Shown piece after piece: positions 9,601 through 17,468 of a stretch of DNA of 64,000 nucleotides; position 1 is the stretch's first letter, and every line of letters begins with the position of its first letter. Under the pieces are notes generated by a model. The model worked only from the letters and a program-made list of their open reading frames with translations. It was not told the DNA's origin and ran no database searches. Position numbers and translations under genes: made by a program. The DNA is from Rhodospirillaceae bacterium (GTDB lineage Bacteria > Pseudomonadota > Alphaproteobacteria > DSM-16000 > Inquilinaceae): assembly GCA_020638575.1 (NCBI GenBank), contig JACKIH010000003.1:101001-165000 (forward strand), read 5' to 3'.

Positions 9601-9885
9601 GAGGCCACCAACAACCGGGTGCGGCCGATCTTCATGTCGACGCTGACCAGCGTCTTCGGCATGCTGCCGCTGGTGCTGTTCCCCGGGGCGGGCTCGGAGC
9701 TTTACCGCGGCCTCGGCTCGGTGGTGCTGGGCGGGCTCAGCCTGTCGGCGGTGCTGACGCTGCTGGTGATCCCACCGCTGATGACGGTGTTCATGGGGGT
9801 GATCGAAAGCCACCATCCCGCACCGGCCGATGAGGCGGTGGCGGAGCCGGTGCCGTCTTCCGCCCGGCCCGAGGCTGCGGAGTAG
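6673..9885 (+). CDS. RND efflux transporter, inner-membrane pump (AcrB/MdtBC-like)
   Basis: Proton-driven multidrug or solute exporter of 1070 residues, the usual length. It begins with IGLSIHRPIAVIAAVLMVVMFG, the first membrane helix, then a large periplasmic loop, then the helix 2-6 block. Helix 4 carries GMVVDAAIVVLEN, with one of the two acidic residues of AcrB (D407) kept and the second replaced by Ala, as in several RND branches. The second half repeats the plan, with GIVVNNAILLVH in helix 10 where AcrB has Lys940. Substrate cannot be deduced. It is translationally coupled to the adaptor gene. Confidence 0.93.
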   Translation: MNLIGLSIHRPIAVIAAVLMVVMFGYVSLQTIPIQLTPDVNRPVIQITTSWPGAAPAEVEREILNRQEEVLRGLEGVEEIVGEASRGEAQITLTFAISTNMDRALLLTANRLDRVNGYPDEADEPTIRTADANDSAIAWFALTRLPGVEDPIESFGPFVEDYIEARLERVPGVAEVNVYGGSDREMQVIVEPELMARYRLTVPEVVTALRAANVSLTAGDVDEGKRRYTVRTDGEFTSPDQVRAVLIRTLEDPDTGTISRVTAGDIAQVQFAFQEPGARIRHMGEPALVLNALRETGANVIEVMEGIQGAVAELNRGFIPDHGLRIEQVYDDTVYINSAVDLVQSNIIVGGTLAALVLMVFLRSWRATLVVSLAIPVSVVGSFVAMAALGRSINVISLAGLAFAVGMVVDAAIVVLENIFRLRQAGMSAPRAAYEGARQVWGAVLVSALTTVMVFIPILTMNLVVGQLFRDIAVAISVSVLLSLVVAITVIPALAARLLSREKVGDEAKTVRLPGIDAFGRGFVAGVRALTHRIVHSRSLALGTVAATAGIAMLVAYVLLPQLEYLPSGNRNFVFGRILPPPGYNLAASVEIAEAVEDAVRDHWVDRNGEGREPLEPVMSRFFFVARPNSNFVGAAALDPDEAGALIPILSEPIFAEPGTVGFMGQASLFGRGVGGARSIDLDISGPDLESLFAVARDAAGLVAQALPREEGHQVRPLPALTLGAPEVRVVPDPLRLADNGVTAATLGTTVDAFNDGLRVAEITVGGERIDLTLMGPLDMIGETQGIGAIPVVNGAGRIIPVDSLADVEVTSGPTEIRHSERERTVTLRILPGPGLPLQAALDAVEDQVIAPLEADGLPGGVVLGVSGTADQLERTWNHMVLDLLLALVIVYLVMAVLFESFTYPLIIMISVPVAAAGGVLGLWILNLVYEQPLDMLTLLGFVILIGIVVNNAILLVHQSLYHFRTDRMTVQQAIAEATNNRVRPIFMSTLTSVFGMLPLVLFPGAGSELYRGLGSVVLGGLSLSAVLTLLVIPPLMTVFMGVIESHHPAPADEAVAEPVPSSARPEAAE

Positions 9886-9899
9886 GGGCGAGGCCCCGG

Positions 9900-10133
9900 C
9901 TACTTGCGGCGGATGGTGAAGGTGGTGGCGTCGTCCGGCCCGTCGGCAACGCCGTCCAGCGCGTGCCCGGCCGCCTCGCAAAAGGCTGCGAAGTCCTTGC
10001 GTGCCGCGGGATCGCTGGCGAGCACCGTGAGCACCGCACCACTGGCAAGCCCGTTGAGGCGCTTGCGGGCCTTCAGCACCGGTAGCGGGCATTTCAGCCC
10101 GCGGGCATCGAGCACCAGATCGGGATCGTCCAT
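9900..10133 (-). CDS. TusA-family sulfurtransferase
   Basis: A 77-residue protein of the SirA/TusA fold. The motif LDARGLKCPLPVLKARK near the N terminus holds the persulfide-carrying cysteine (Cys15) in the CPxP context that defines the family. TusA proteins relay sulfur for tRNA thiolation, molybdenum cofactor and other pathways; which one applies here is not evident. It is convergent with the RND gene (14 bases apart) and precedes no obvious sulfur gene, although DUF423 lies upstream on the same strand, 25 bases away. Confidence 0.88.
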   Translation of the reverse strand: MDDPDLVLDARGLKCPLPVLKARKRLNGLASGAVLTVLASDPAARKDFAAFCEAAGHALDGVADGPDDATTFTIRRK

Positions 10134-10158
10134 TCCGGCGGCGTACGCTTTGCCGGGC

Positions 10159-10602
10159 TCAGCGCCGCCGCAGGGAGGCCAGCCCTGCGCCGACGCAGGC
10201 GAGCCATCCCAGCATCAAGATTGCGCCGCCGATGGGTGCCAACGGTCCGAGTGCCGGCAGGCCCACGAGGCCGGCGGCAACACCGGTGGCGAACACGACC
10301 GCGCCGGCACCGATCAGCACCGCGGCGACCCCGGCCAGGCGCCGCGCCAACCCGTAGGCCAACATCTGCTGCAGCACCGTCAACACCAACAGGGCCACGG
10401 CGTGCAGCCCGGCGACGGAGGCGATCGCCTGGATCGGCCGCCGCGTCGCTTCGCTTTCGGCCAGCGTGCCGTGGGCGCCCAGGGCCGCAGCGATCACCGC
10501 AACGAACCCCAGCAGGCCGGCCAGCGCCACCGCTGCGCCAAGGGGGCGCGACAGGCGACCAACCGTTGCGATTTGCCGGAGTCTCAGGTCGTCAAGGGGC
10601 AT
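10159..10602 (-). CDS. DUF423 family inner-membrane protein
   Basis: A small hydrophobic protein of 147 residues with about four membrane helices. It shows the DUF423 pattern: an ALGAHGTL segment early on, a central hydrophobic helix pair, and a C-terminal LGPLAPIGGAILMLGWLA segment. It is related to E. coli YgdD. The biochemical role of the family is unknown. It probably shares a transcript with the downstream TusA-like gene. Confidence 0.8.
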   Translation of the reverse strand: MPLDDLRLRQIATVGRLSRPLGAAVALAGLLGFVAVIAAALGAHGTLAESEATRRPIQAIASVAGLHAVALLVLTVLQQMLAYGLARRLAGVAAVLIGAGAVVFATGVAAGLVGLPALGPLAPIGGAILMLGWLACVGAGLASLRRR

Positions 10603-10718
10603 GGCGTACCATCATGCAGAAAGACCCTGAATGCGGCATCGGCAGCGCATCCATCGCCCATACGACTACCACGGGCCGGCGCTGCCAGCCATGCGTCCCG
10701 CTCGCGCCACCGTGCCGG

Positions 10719-10895
10719 CTACATCACGGAGTTGATGGCGTTGGATACTCGACCGGAGACGATGCCCCACAACCCGTTGGTCTGTCCCCCCAGGGCGGAT
10801 ATGGCGACGACGATGGCCGCGGCGATCAGGCCGGCAATCAGCGCATACTCGACAGCGGTCGCCGCACTATCCGATCTCACGAATCTCTTAAACAC
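10719..10895 (-). CDS. Flp/Fap-type pilin (class IVb, tad pilus subunit)
   Basis: A 58-residue protein, below the length of a routine ORF call. It starts with GTG at 10895, and GGAGGG lies eight bases upstream. It has a short basic leader (VFKRFVRSDSA), then ATAVEYALIAGLIAAAIVVAIS, the hallmark of Flp pilins: a prepilin peptidase site followed after four residues by Glu-Tyr and a membrane helix. The residue before the expected cleavage is Ala rather than the usual Gly. No tad/cpa assembly genes are in the window, so it is an orphan subunit gene that would depend on a locus elsewhere. Confidence 0.85.
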   Translation of the reverse strand: MFKRFVRSDSAATAVEYALIAGLIAAAIVVAISALGGQTNGLWGIVSGRVSNAINSVM

Positions 10896-11212
10896 CGACC
10901 GTGCCCTCCAAATCTGCTAAACAGATAACATGGTTGTACGAGGCGATGCTACGATAATTCGCCTTACACTTTCTTGCCGGCAGACAAAGATCCACAGAAT
11001 GTTGCAGCGCAACAGAGAATGAAACGGGGATGGTTAACTAAGTTTAATGTTATGACTATATGAAGATTAGAGCATTGTTGATTGGAATTGAAGAAAGCCA
11101 GAGGGTTTGTGATGGACCGAAAGCCGGAGCAGTTGCAGCCGGCGCGGCCGCCTGATACTGCGCCACGGGCTGTGGCATCCTGCCGCCGCCGCCAGTCGAA
11201 GGGAGGGGAGCG
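10896..11212. other. Intergenic region between the pilin gene and fmt
   Basis: A 317-base divergent region with no coding sequence that I can support. Bases 10922-11110 are noticeably richer in A and T than the surroundings and probably hold the pilin promoter. A CtrA-like pair of TTAA boxes lies at 11030-11047 and is listed separately. Bases 11111-11212 are GC-rich and end in GGGAGGGGAG, the ribosome binding site of fmt. Confidence 0.5.
11030..11047 (-). promoter_or_regulatory. Possible CtrA-like site upstream of the pilin gene
   Basis: On the minus strand the sequence reads TTAA, six bases, then TTAACCAT. This resembles the alphaproteobacterial CtrA motif, whose full site is usually given with a seven-base spacer and whose half site is TTAACCAT. 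It lies about 135 bases upstream of the pilin start codon. In Caulobacter the pilin gene pilA is CtrA-activated. The spacer differs by one base and AT-rich DNA makes chance matches likely, so this is tentative. Confidence 0.3.
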
Positions 11213-12148
11213 GTGCGCCTGGCGTTCATGGGAACCCCTGATTTCGCCCAAGTGAGCCTTGCGGCACTGCTGGCCGCCGGACATGGGATCGCTGCAGTCT
11301 ACTGCCAGCCGCCGCGGCCGGCCGGTCGTGGCCAGAAACCCCGGCCGTCGCCCGTGCAGGCGTTCGCCGAAGCCCAGGGCCTGGAGGTGCGCACCCCGGC
11401 CAGCCTGCGCAACGCGGCCGCCCAGGCGGAGTTTGCCGACCTCGGCCTCGACGCTGCGGTGGTGGCCGCCTATGGGCTGATCCTGCCGCCACCGATCCTG
11501 GAAGCCCCGAAGTTCGGCTGCTTCAACGTGCATGCCTCGCTGCTGCCGCGCTGGCGTGGGGCGGCCCCCATCCAGCGGGCGATCCTGGCCGGCGACCGGG
11601 AAACCGGGATCACCATCATGCAGATGGATGCGGGCCTCGACACCGGCGACATGCTGGCCGTGGAGCACACGCCCATCGGTCCGGAGACGACGGCGAGCGA
11701 GCTGCACGACCGCCTGGCGGAGATCGGCGGCCGGCTGATCGTAGAGGTGCTGGACGACGCGGCGGCGGGGCGACTCGCCTCCGTCCCACAGCCCGCCGAT
11801 GGGGCGACCTACGCCGCCAAGATCGGCCGCGAGGAGGGCCGGATCACGTGGCAGGACGCCGCCCAGGTGGACCGCCAGGTGCGGGCGCTCACCCCCTGGC
11901 CGGGCACCTGGTTCGACCTGGCGGACGAGCGCGTCCGCGTGCTGGCGACCGAGCTTGTGGCCGCTGCGCCGGGCGGCGGCGTCGCCGGCCAGGTTCTCGA
12001 CGACCGCCTGACGGTGGCCTGCGAGGCCGGGGGGGCGGTGCGCCTCACCCGCTTGCAGCGGCCCGGCCGTAGCCCGTGCGATGCCGCGGCCTTCCTGCGC
12101 GGTTTTGCCATTCCGGCCGGAACCGTGCTGTGCCCCGCGTCAAGCTGA
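11213..12148 (+). CDS. fmt: Methionyl-tRNA formyltransferase
   Basis: Formylates initiator methionyl-tRNA using 10-formyl-tetrahydrofolate. The 311-residue protein has the formyltransferase active site CFNVHASLLPRWRGAAPIQ, with Asn105 and His107, and Asp144 in QMDAGLDTGDML, then the C-terminal OB domain. Translation starts at GTG 11213, preceded by GGGAGGGGAG. The peptide deformylase gene def, which usually precedes fmt, is not here. The truA start lies inside the 3' end of fmt, giving an 18-base overlap. Confidence 0.96.
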   Translation: MRLAFMGTPDFAQVSLAALLAAGHGIAAVYCQPPRPAGRGQKPRPSPVQAFAEAQGLEVRTPASLRNAAAQAEFADLGLDAAVVAAYGLILPPPILEAPKFGCFNVHASLLPRWRGAAPIQRAILAGDRETGITIMQMDAGLDTGDMLAVEHTPIGPETTASELHDRLAEIGGRLIVEVLDDAAAGRLASVPQPADGATYAAKIGREEGRITWQDAAQVDRQVRALTPWPGTWFDLADERVRVLATELVAAAPGGGVAGQVLDDRLTVACEAGGAVRLTRLQRPGRSPCDAAAFLRGFAIPAGTVLCPASS

Positions 12149-12894
12149 CCGTCGAATACGACGGCCGCCCCTTCGTCGGCTGGCAGCGCCAGGACAACGG
12201 CCCCTCGGTCCAGGCAGCGCTAGAGGCGGCGCTCGCGGCCTATTGCCAGGTGCCGGTAACGGTCCATTGCGCCGGGCGCACCGATGCCGGCGTGCACGCC
12301 CTGGGCCAGGTGGCGCATGCCGATATCCCGCGCCGCGACTCCCCCGATACGGTGCGCGACGCCGTCAACTTCCACCTGCGGCCGGCCCCGGTGGCGGTGG
12401 TGGATGCGGCCGTGGCGGCCGACGATTTCGATGCCCGGCGCTGGGCGGTGCGGCGCCATTATCTCTACCGCATCGTCAACCGCCGGGCGCCGCTGACGGT
12501 GGATGCGGGGCTCGCCTGGCGGGTCCCCAAGCCGCTCGATGCCGCAGCCATGCACGAAGCGGCCCAGGAACTGGTGGGCCGGCACGACTTCACCAGCTTC
12601 CGGGCGGCCGAATGCCAGGCGCTGTCGCCGGTGAAGACGCTCGACCGGCTGGAGGTGTCGCGCCGCGGCGGCGAGATCGAGGTGCAGGTCGAGGCGCGCT
12701 CCTTCCTCCACCACATGGTGCGCAACATCGTCGGCACCCTGCGCCTTGTGGGCGAAGGCAAGTGGAGATCCGTGGACGTGGCCCGCGCGCTGGCGGCGCG
12801 CGACCGCGCGGCGGCCGGGCCAACGGCGCCGCCCGATGGGCTCTACCTGATGCGGGTGGACTATGGCGACGGGCCGCCGGAGGACGTGGCCTAG
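12130..12894 (+). CDS. truA: tRNA pseudouridine(38-40) synthase
   Basis: Converts uridines 38-40 of the tRNA anticodon arm to pseudouridine. The 254-residue protein begins with KLTVEYDGRPFVGWQRQ and carries the catalytic aspartate in CAGRTDAGVHALGQ (Asp52). The C-terminal half has FLHHMVRNIVGTL. I chose the GTG at 12130 because it starts the conserved MPRVKLTVEYDG segment; the frame is open back to 12076 but that extension is inside fmt and not conserved in kind. The fmt-truA order is usual in alphaproteobacteria. Confidence 0.94.
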   Translation: MPRVKLTVEYDGRPFVGWQRQDNGPSVQAALEAALAAYCQVPVTVHCAGRTDAGVHALGQVAHADIPRRDSPDTVRDAVNFHLRPAPVAVVDAAVAADDFDARRWAVRRHYLYRIVNRRAPLTVDAGLAWRVPKPLDAAAMHEAAQELVGRHDFTSFRAAECQALSPVKTLDRLEVSRRGGEIEVQVEARSFLHHMVRNIVGTLRLVGEGKWRSVDVARALAARDRAAAGPTAPPDGLYLMRVDYGDGPPEDVA

Positions 12895-12933
12895 GGTATT
12901 GTCCAATCATGCTGCGCCAGCCCACTCCCCCCC

Positions 12934-13008
12934 CCCGGCCACCCAATCGTTTACAATGGCTTGGGTGGCCGGGTGGCGGGGTTGGGCCGGGAAGCCCCCG
13001 GGCCCAAC
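12934..13008. terminator. Tandem hairpins between truA and the dapE-operon end
   Basis: Two stem-loops lie between convergent genes. The first has perfect 13-bp arms (12934-12946 and 12961-12973; CCCGGCCACCCAA and its complement) around a 14-base loop. The second pairs GTTGGGCC (12981-12988) with GGCCCAAC (13001-13008). Neither has a long U tract, but the position between two converging transcription units fits a bidirectional terminator. A run of ten C residues (12927-12936) overlaps the first arm. Confidence 0.65.
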
Positions 13009-13042
13009 TGCCGGAACCGAACCGATAGCGACGTAAGCCGCT

Positions 13043-13621
13043 CTACAGATTGAGCACCATACGGTCGCTCATGCTGTGCATCATGAAGGCCAGCGCGATG
13101 TCGAGCACGCCGAGGCCGGCGGACTCGCCCCAGCCCAGCGTCAGGGTCACGCGGATGACGAACACCTCATAGGCCAGCACGAAGGCGTAGTAGGCGAAGA
13201 TCAGCGTCTGCCACAGCGGATCGGGGATGACGCCGAAATAGGCCAGCGCGATCAGGGGGATCAGGATGGCCGACTGGATGAGCTGCGCCCAGTTGTAGGC
13301 GGCGAGGAACAGGGCAAAGCGGTGACCCTGGTAGAGCGCGAAGGAGATCAGCGCCATCAGCACCGGAAACGCCGTCCACGACACCACGTAGAACAGCACC
13401 TTCACGGTGATCAGGCGGAACACCGAAAGGTGGGCGTCCACCGAAACCCACAGCAGCACCACGTTGATCGCCCACAGGGGCAGAAGGATCGCCGCGACCC
13501 AGAAGCTGCGGACCGCCGCCTCGCGGGTACCGTCGAAGAACTGCACGGCAGCGCGGTCGAAACGGGCCAGGCGATAGGCGGCGTAAATGCTGCGCAACGC
13601 CTCCTCGGCCGTTAGCGTCAT
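13043..13621 (-). CDS. Predicted multi-pass membrane protein downstream of dapE
   Basis: A 192-residue protein with about five hydrophobic segments, for example SFWAVAILLPLWAINVVLLW-like and LITVKVLFYVVSWTAFPVLMAL stretches, ending in MHSMSDRMVLNL. The layout resembles YIP1-like small membrane proteins but I see no diagnostic motif, so no function is proposed. The ATG at 13621 overlaps the dapE stop by ATGA, so it is probably co-translated with the lysine/peptidoglycan precursor genes dapD-dapE. Some alphaproteobacteria have a similar membrane protein after dapE. Confidence 0.75.
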   Translation of the reverse strand: MTLTAEEALRSIYAAYRLARFDRAAVQFFDGTREAAVRSFWVAAILLPLWAINVVLLWVSVDAHLSVFRLITVKVLFYVVSWTAFPVLMALISFALYQGHRFALFLAAYNWAQLIQSAILIPLIALAYFGVIPDPLWQTLIFAYYAFVLAYEVFVIRVTLTLGWGESAGLGVLDIALAFMMHSMSDRMVLNL

Positions 13622-14778
13622 CGCGCCCCCCAGGTGCGGGCGAAGCGGGTGAGCAGGGCGGCATAGGTCTGCCTCAGGCCGATCAGGTGTTCGATCAGCG
13701 CGTGCTCGTCCACCTGGTGGATGGTGGCGTTGACCCCGCCGTATTCCACCACCGGGCAGTAGTCCTTGATGAAGCGGGCGTCCGACGTGCCGCCGCTGGT
13801 ACTGAGAATAGGCGCACGGCCGCTGGTTTCCGCCACCGCATCGGCCACCAGGTCCGACAGCGGGCCGGGCGGCGTGAGGAAACTTTCCGCGGAAATGCGA
13901 AAGCGGATCTCCGCAGGGCCGGCGGCGGCCTCGAAGGTCTCGCGCAGCCACCGGGACAGGCTGGCCCCGCTATGGGTGTCGTTGAAGCGGATGTTCACCG
14001 TGGCGGTGGCCTTGGCGGGGATCACGTTGGCCGCGGGGTTGCCCACATCGATGGTCGCCACCTCCAGGTTCGATGCGTCGAAATGCGCCGTGCCGGTGTC
14101 CAGCGGCTGGGCGAGCAGGGCCGCCAGGCCCTTGGCCATGCGGCTCGCCGCATTGTCCGCCTGGGCCGGGTAGGCGGTGTGGCCCTGCCGGCCGGTGACG
14201 GTGATCCAGGCATTCAGGCTGCCGCGCCGGCCGATCTTGATGGCTTCGCCCAGGCCCGCGGCATTGGTCGGCTCGCCCACCAGGGCGGCGTCGGGCAGGT
14301 GGCCGTTGTCCGCCATCCAGGCCAGCACCTTGGCGGTGCCGTTGATGGCGTCGGCCTCCTCGTCGCCGGTGATGAGCAGGCTGAGCGAGGACGGGCCATC
14401 GGCGGCATTCACCTGGGCGACGGCGGCGAGAAAGGCGGCGATGGAGCCCTTCATGTCGGCAGCGCCGCGGCCCCACACCGCCCCGTCGGCCAGTTCGCCG
14501 GAGAAGGGATCGAAGCGCCACGCCGCGGGATCGCCCGGCGGCACCACGTCGGTATGTCCGGCAAAGCACAGGTGCGGGCCGTCCGAGCCGCGGCGGGCGA
14601 ACAGGTTGTCCACCGTCGCCAGGCCGGGCTCGGAAAAGGGCAGGCGCCAGCAGGTGAAGCCGAGGGGCTCCAGCACCTGTTGCACGACGTCGAGGGCACC
14701 GGCATCGGCCGGGGTCACGCTGGGGCAGCGCACCAGCGCCTGGGTGAGGGCGACGGGATCGTAGGAAGAGGGCACCAC
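13618..14778 (-). CDS. dapE: Succinyl-diaminopimelate desuccinylase
   Basis: Removes succinate from N-succinyl-LL-diaminopimelate in lysine and peptidoglycan precursor synthesis; an M20-family binuclear zinc enzyme. Motifs in order are CFAGHTDVVPPGD (first zinc His and its Asp), GRGAADMKGSIAAF, TGDEEADAINGT (catalytic Glu pair), VGEPTNAAGLGE, and a C-terminal HQVDEH. I chose the GTG at 14778 (VVPSSYDPVALTQALV), five bases after the dapD stop, giving 386 residues against 375 in E. coli. The frame runs further upstream only because it overlaps dapD. Confidence 0.94.
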   Translation of the reverse strand: MVPSSYDPVALTQALVRCPSVTPADAGALDVVQQVLEPLGFTCWRLPFSEPGLATVDNLFARRGSDGPHLCFAGHTDVVPPGDPAAWRFDPFSGELADGAVWGRGAADMKGSIAAFLAAVAQVNAADGPSSLSLLITGDEEADAINGTAKVLAWMADNGHLPDAALVGEPTNAAGLGEAIKIGRRGSLNAWITVTGRQGHTAYPAQADNAASRMAKGLAALLAQPLDTGTAHFDASNLEVATIDVGNPAANVIPAKATATVNIRFNDTHSGASLSRWLRETFEAAAGPAEIRFRISAESFLTPPGPLSDLVADAVAETSGRAPILSTSGGTSDARFIKDYCPVVEYGGVNATIHQVDEHALIEHLIGLRQTYAALLTRFARTWGAR

Positions 14779-14782
14779 AGGG

Positions 14783-15625
14783 TCAGTCCCGCAGCAGGTC
14801 GTTGATGGAGGTCTTCGCACGGGTCTTGGCGTCCACCCGCTTGACGATGACGGCGCAGGCCAGCCCCGGCCCCGGCGAGCCGTCCGGCAAGGGTGCACCC
14901 GGCAGGGTACCGGGCACCACCACCGAATAGGGCGGCACGCGGCCGAGGAACACCTCGCCGGTGGCACGGTCGATGATCTTGGTGGAGGCGCCCAGGAACA
15001 CGCCCATGGAGAGGACGGAGCCTTCGCCCACCTGCACGCCTTCCGCCACTTCCGAGCGCGCACCGATGAAGCAGTTGTCCTCGATGATCACAGGCGCGGC
15101 CTGCAGCGGCTCCAGCACGCCGCCGATGCCGGTACCGCCGGAGATGTGGACGTCGCGGCCGATCTGGGCGCACGAGCCGACGGTGGCCCAGGTGTCCACC
15201 ATGGTGCCAGAGCCGACATAGGCCCCCAGATTGACGAAGCAGGGCATCAGCACCACCCCCGGTGCGATGTGGGCGGAGCGGCGCACCACCGCCGTCGGCA
15301 CCGCGCGGAAGCCGGCATCGCGAAACGTGTTGTCGCCCCAGCCGGCGAATTTGGACGGCACCTTGTCGTACCAGGTGGCCCCGCCGGGTCCGCCGGGGAT
15401 CGGTGCCATGTCGTAAAGGCGGAAGGAGAGCAGCACGGCCTTCTTCAGCCAGTCGTGCACCACCCAGGTGCCGCCCGTCTTTTCCGCCACCCTGAGGCGT
15501 CCGGCGTCCAGCCCGTCCAAGGCCCCTTCGACCGCGGCACGCACGCCGCCGGTGGTGCCGGGGCCGATGGTATCGCGTGCCTCCCAGGCCGCTTCGATGG
15601 TCGATTGCATGTGTGCGATGTCCAT
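14783..15625 (-). CDS. dapD: 2,3,4,5-tetrahydropyridine-2,6-dicarboxylate N-succinyltransferase
   Basis: Succinylates tetrahydrodipicolinate, the step before the aminotransferase and DapE in lysine/DAP synthesis. The 280-residue protein has an N-terminal helical domain and a left-handed beta helix of hexapeptide repeats (for example RSAHIAPGVVLMPCFVNLGA, then HISGGTGIGGVLEPLQAAPV). The ATG at 15625 (MDIAHMQSTIEAAW) is chosen because the conserved N-terminal helix starts there; the open frame extends to 15775. It lies 17 bases after the HAD gene. Confidence 0.95.
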   Translation of the reverse strand: MDIAHMQSTIEAAWEARDTIGPGTTGGVRAAVEGALDGLDAGRLRVAEKTGGTWVVHDWLKKAVLLSFRLYDMAPIPGGPGGATWYDKVPSKFAGWGDNTFRDAGFRAVPTAVVRRSAHIAPGVVLMPCFVNLGAYVGSGTMVDTWATVGSCAQIGRDVHISGGTGIGGVLEPLQAAPVIIEDNCFIGARSEVAEGVQVGEGSVLSMGVFLGASTKIIDRATGEVFLGRVPPYSVVVPGTLPGAPLPDGSPGPGLACAVIVKRVDAKTRAKTSINDLLRD

Positions 15626-15642
15626 GGCGGGGGAGCCCTTTC

Positions 15643-16356
15643 CTAGCTGAGCTGTGGCGGGGCCGCCCGGGCCGCCACCAGGGTGGACAGCCAATCGGCG
15701 ACGTCGGCGATGCGCAGGTCGATATGCGGTGCCACCTGGGGCGGTGCCGCCCAGGCCTCGCCGGTATCCACCCACACGGTGGTCATGCCGCGCCGGTGCG
15801 CGGGCACCAGATTGGCGGCGATGTCCTCGACCATCACGGCACGCGCGGGATCGACCCCCAGATGGTCGATCATCCGGTCGTAGGTTTCCTGGAGCGGTTT
15901 GGGCACATAGCCGCCGGCCACGATGTCCCAGATGGCATCGAAGCGGTCGGCGACGCCGAGCCGCGCCAAAACACCTTCGGCATGCTTTGTCGAGCCGTTG
16001 GTGAACACCACCTTGCGGCCGGGCAGGGCGGCCAGTGCCCGGTCCAGCCCCGGCGACGGCGGCAGGCAGGTGACGTCGATGTCATGCACGTAGTCGAGGA
16101 ACCGGGTGGGATCGACACCGTGCTCGGTCATCAGCCCACGCAGGGTGGTGCCGTGGCTGCGGAAATACTGCTTCTGCAGCGCCCGCGCGTCGGCCGGCGG
16201 CAGGCCGAAGGACTCGGCGATGAACGCCGTCATCCGCCGGTCCACCTGGGCGAACAGGTTGCAGGCGGCGGGATAGAGCGTGTTGTCCAGGTCGAACACC
16301 CAGGTGTCCACGTGCCTCAGCAGGTCGTCCCCCGTGCCGTCGTGATGCTGCGTCAT
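15643..16356 (-). CDS. HAD-superfamily pyrimidine 5'-nucleotidase
   Basis: A 237-residue haloacid-dehalogenase-type phosphatase. Motif I is FDLDNTLYP, with both aspartates of the DxD nucleophile pair; motif II is VVFTNGST; the motif III Lys is in GYVPKPLQETYDRM; motif IV is VMVEDIAANL. The DNTLYP variant with a helical cap after motif I is typical of the SDT1-like pyrimidine nucleotidase group, which hydrolyses UMP/CMP. The start at ATG 16356 is chosen because it is the first Met before motif I. It sits between argB and dapD, as in other alphaproteobacteria. Confidence 0.88.
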   Translation of the reverse strand: MTQHHDGTGDDLLRHVDTWVFDLDNTLYPAACNLFAQVDRRMTAFIAESFGLPPADARALQKQYFRSHGTTLRGLMTEHGVDPTRFLDYVHDIDVTCLPPSPGLDRALAALPGRKVVFTNGSTKHAEGVLARLGVADRFDAIWDIVAGGYVPKPLQETYDRMIDHLGVDPARAVMVEDIAANLVPAHRRGMTTVWVDTGEAWAAPPQVAPHIDLRIADVADWLSTLVAARAAPPQLS

Positions 16357-16409
16357 GGGCGTTGCCGCCGGATATGCGCGCCGGGGTGCGGCGCGCGCCC
16401 GGCTCCCCG

Positions 16410-17327
16410 TCAGTCGGCGTGGATCAGGGTGCCCGCACCGCCGTCGGTGAAGATCTCCAGCAGCAGCGCGTGGGGCACCCGGCCGTCGAGGATGACGGCA
16501 CCGCCGACACCCTGGTTCACCGCCTCCACGCAAGTTTCCACCTTGGGGATCATGCCGCCGGTGATGGTGCCGTCGGCCATGAGGGCGCGTGCTTTCGACA
16601 AGGGGAGGTCGGAGATCACGTCGCCGTCCTTGTCCTTCACGCCCGGCACGTCGGTAAGCAGGAAGAGGCGCGAGGCGCCCAGCGCCCCGGCGATGGCCCC
16701 GGCGACGGTGTCGGCATTGATGTTGAAGGTCTCGCCCGTGGGGCCAAGGCCGATGGGGGCGATCACCGGGATGAACTCGCTGCCCTCGAACAGGTCGATC
16801 ACCTCGGGGTTGATGTTGGTGGGTTCGCCGACGAAACCGAGGTCGACGATCTTCTCGATGTTGCTTTCCGGGTCGCGACGGGTGCGCCGCAGCTTGCGCG
16901 CCTGGATCAGGTTGCCGTCCTTGCCCGACAGGCCGATGGCCTTGCCGCCCACCTCGTGGATGGCCGAAACGATGGATTTGTTGATGGAGCCGGACAGCAC
17001 CATCTCCACCACGTCGACGATCTCCCGGTCGGTCTTCCTCAGGCCGTCGATGAATTCCGACTGGATCTTCAGACGGTTCAGCATGCGGCCGATCTGCGGC
17101 CCGCCGCCGTGAATCACCACCGGGTTCACGCCCACCTGCTTCAGCAGCACCACGTCGCGCGCGAAGTTGTGGGCCAGGCCGTCGTCGCCCATGGCGGCAC
17201 CGCCATACTTCACGACGAAGGTGGCGCCGGTGTAGCGGCGCATGAAGGGCAGCGCCTCGGCCAGTATGTGGGCCTTCTCCAGCCAGTCTTCGTGGCCTTC
17301 GGGGATGGGGGTGGTGGTCTCGGTCAT
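16410..17327 (-). CDS. argB: Acetylglutamate kinase
   Basis: Phosphorylates N-acetylglutamate in arginine synthesis. The 305-residue protein has the amino-acid kinase fold: FVVKYGGAAMGDD (phosphate-binding Lys), VVIHGGGPQIGRML, the NINADTVAGAIAGAL substrate segment, and GGMIPKVETC. The N-terminal extension before the kinase core (WLEKAHILAEALPFMRRY) is the mobile helix found in arginine-inhibited hexameric NAGKs, so feedback inhibition by arginine is likely. The gene is in the long rpmH-to-dapE run, about 140 bases after engB. Confidence 0.95.
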   Translation of the reverse strand: MTETTTPIPEGHEDWLEKAHILAEALPFMRRYTGATFVVKYGGAAMGDDGLAHNFARDVVLLKQVGVNPVVIHGGGPQIGRMLNRLKIQSEFIDGLRKTDREIVDVVEMVLSGSINKSIVSAIHEVGGKAIGLSGKDGNLIQARKLRRTRRDPESNIEKIVDLGFVGEPTNINPEVIDLFEGSEFIPVIAPIGLGPTGETFNINADTVAGAIAGALGASRLFLLTDVPGVKDKDGDVISDLPLSKARALMADGTITGGMIPKVETCVEAVNQGVGGAVILDGRVPHALLLEIFTDGGAGTLIHAD

Positions 17328-17468
17328 GGCGGCAGACGCTTCCGGGTCGGTGGTGCTGGGTCAGGCGGTCGGGTCGAGGTGACGCTCCGGCCTTGGCCCT
17401 GGGCACTCTAGGGGATTGTCGGCAGGCGGGAAAGTTGGCGAAAGCCCGGTGGCTGCGATGCCGTGGGG

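Noticed and set aside
6394..10092. A 1232-codon open frame on the minus strand opposite the RND operon
   Set aside because: It is the antisense shadow of GC-rich coding DNA. Its product is His/Arg/Gln-rich with no family features, while the plus strand encodes a full RND pump.
12927..12936. A run of ten C residues as a possible phase-variable tract
   Set aside because: It lies in the intergenic hairpin after truA, not in a gene or at a promoter spacer.
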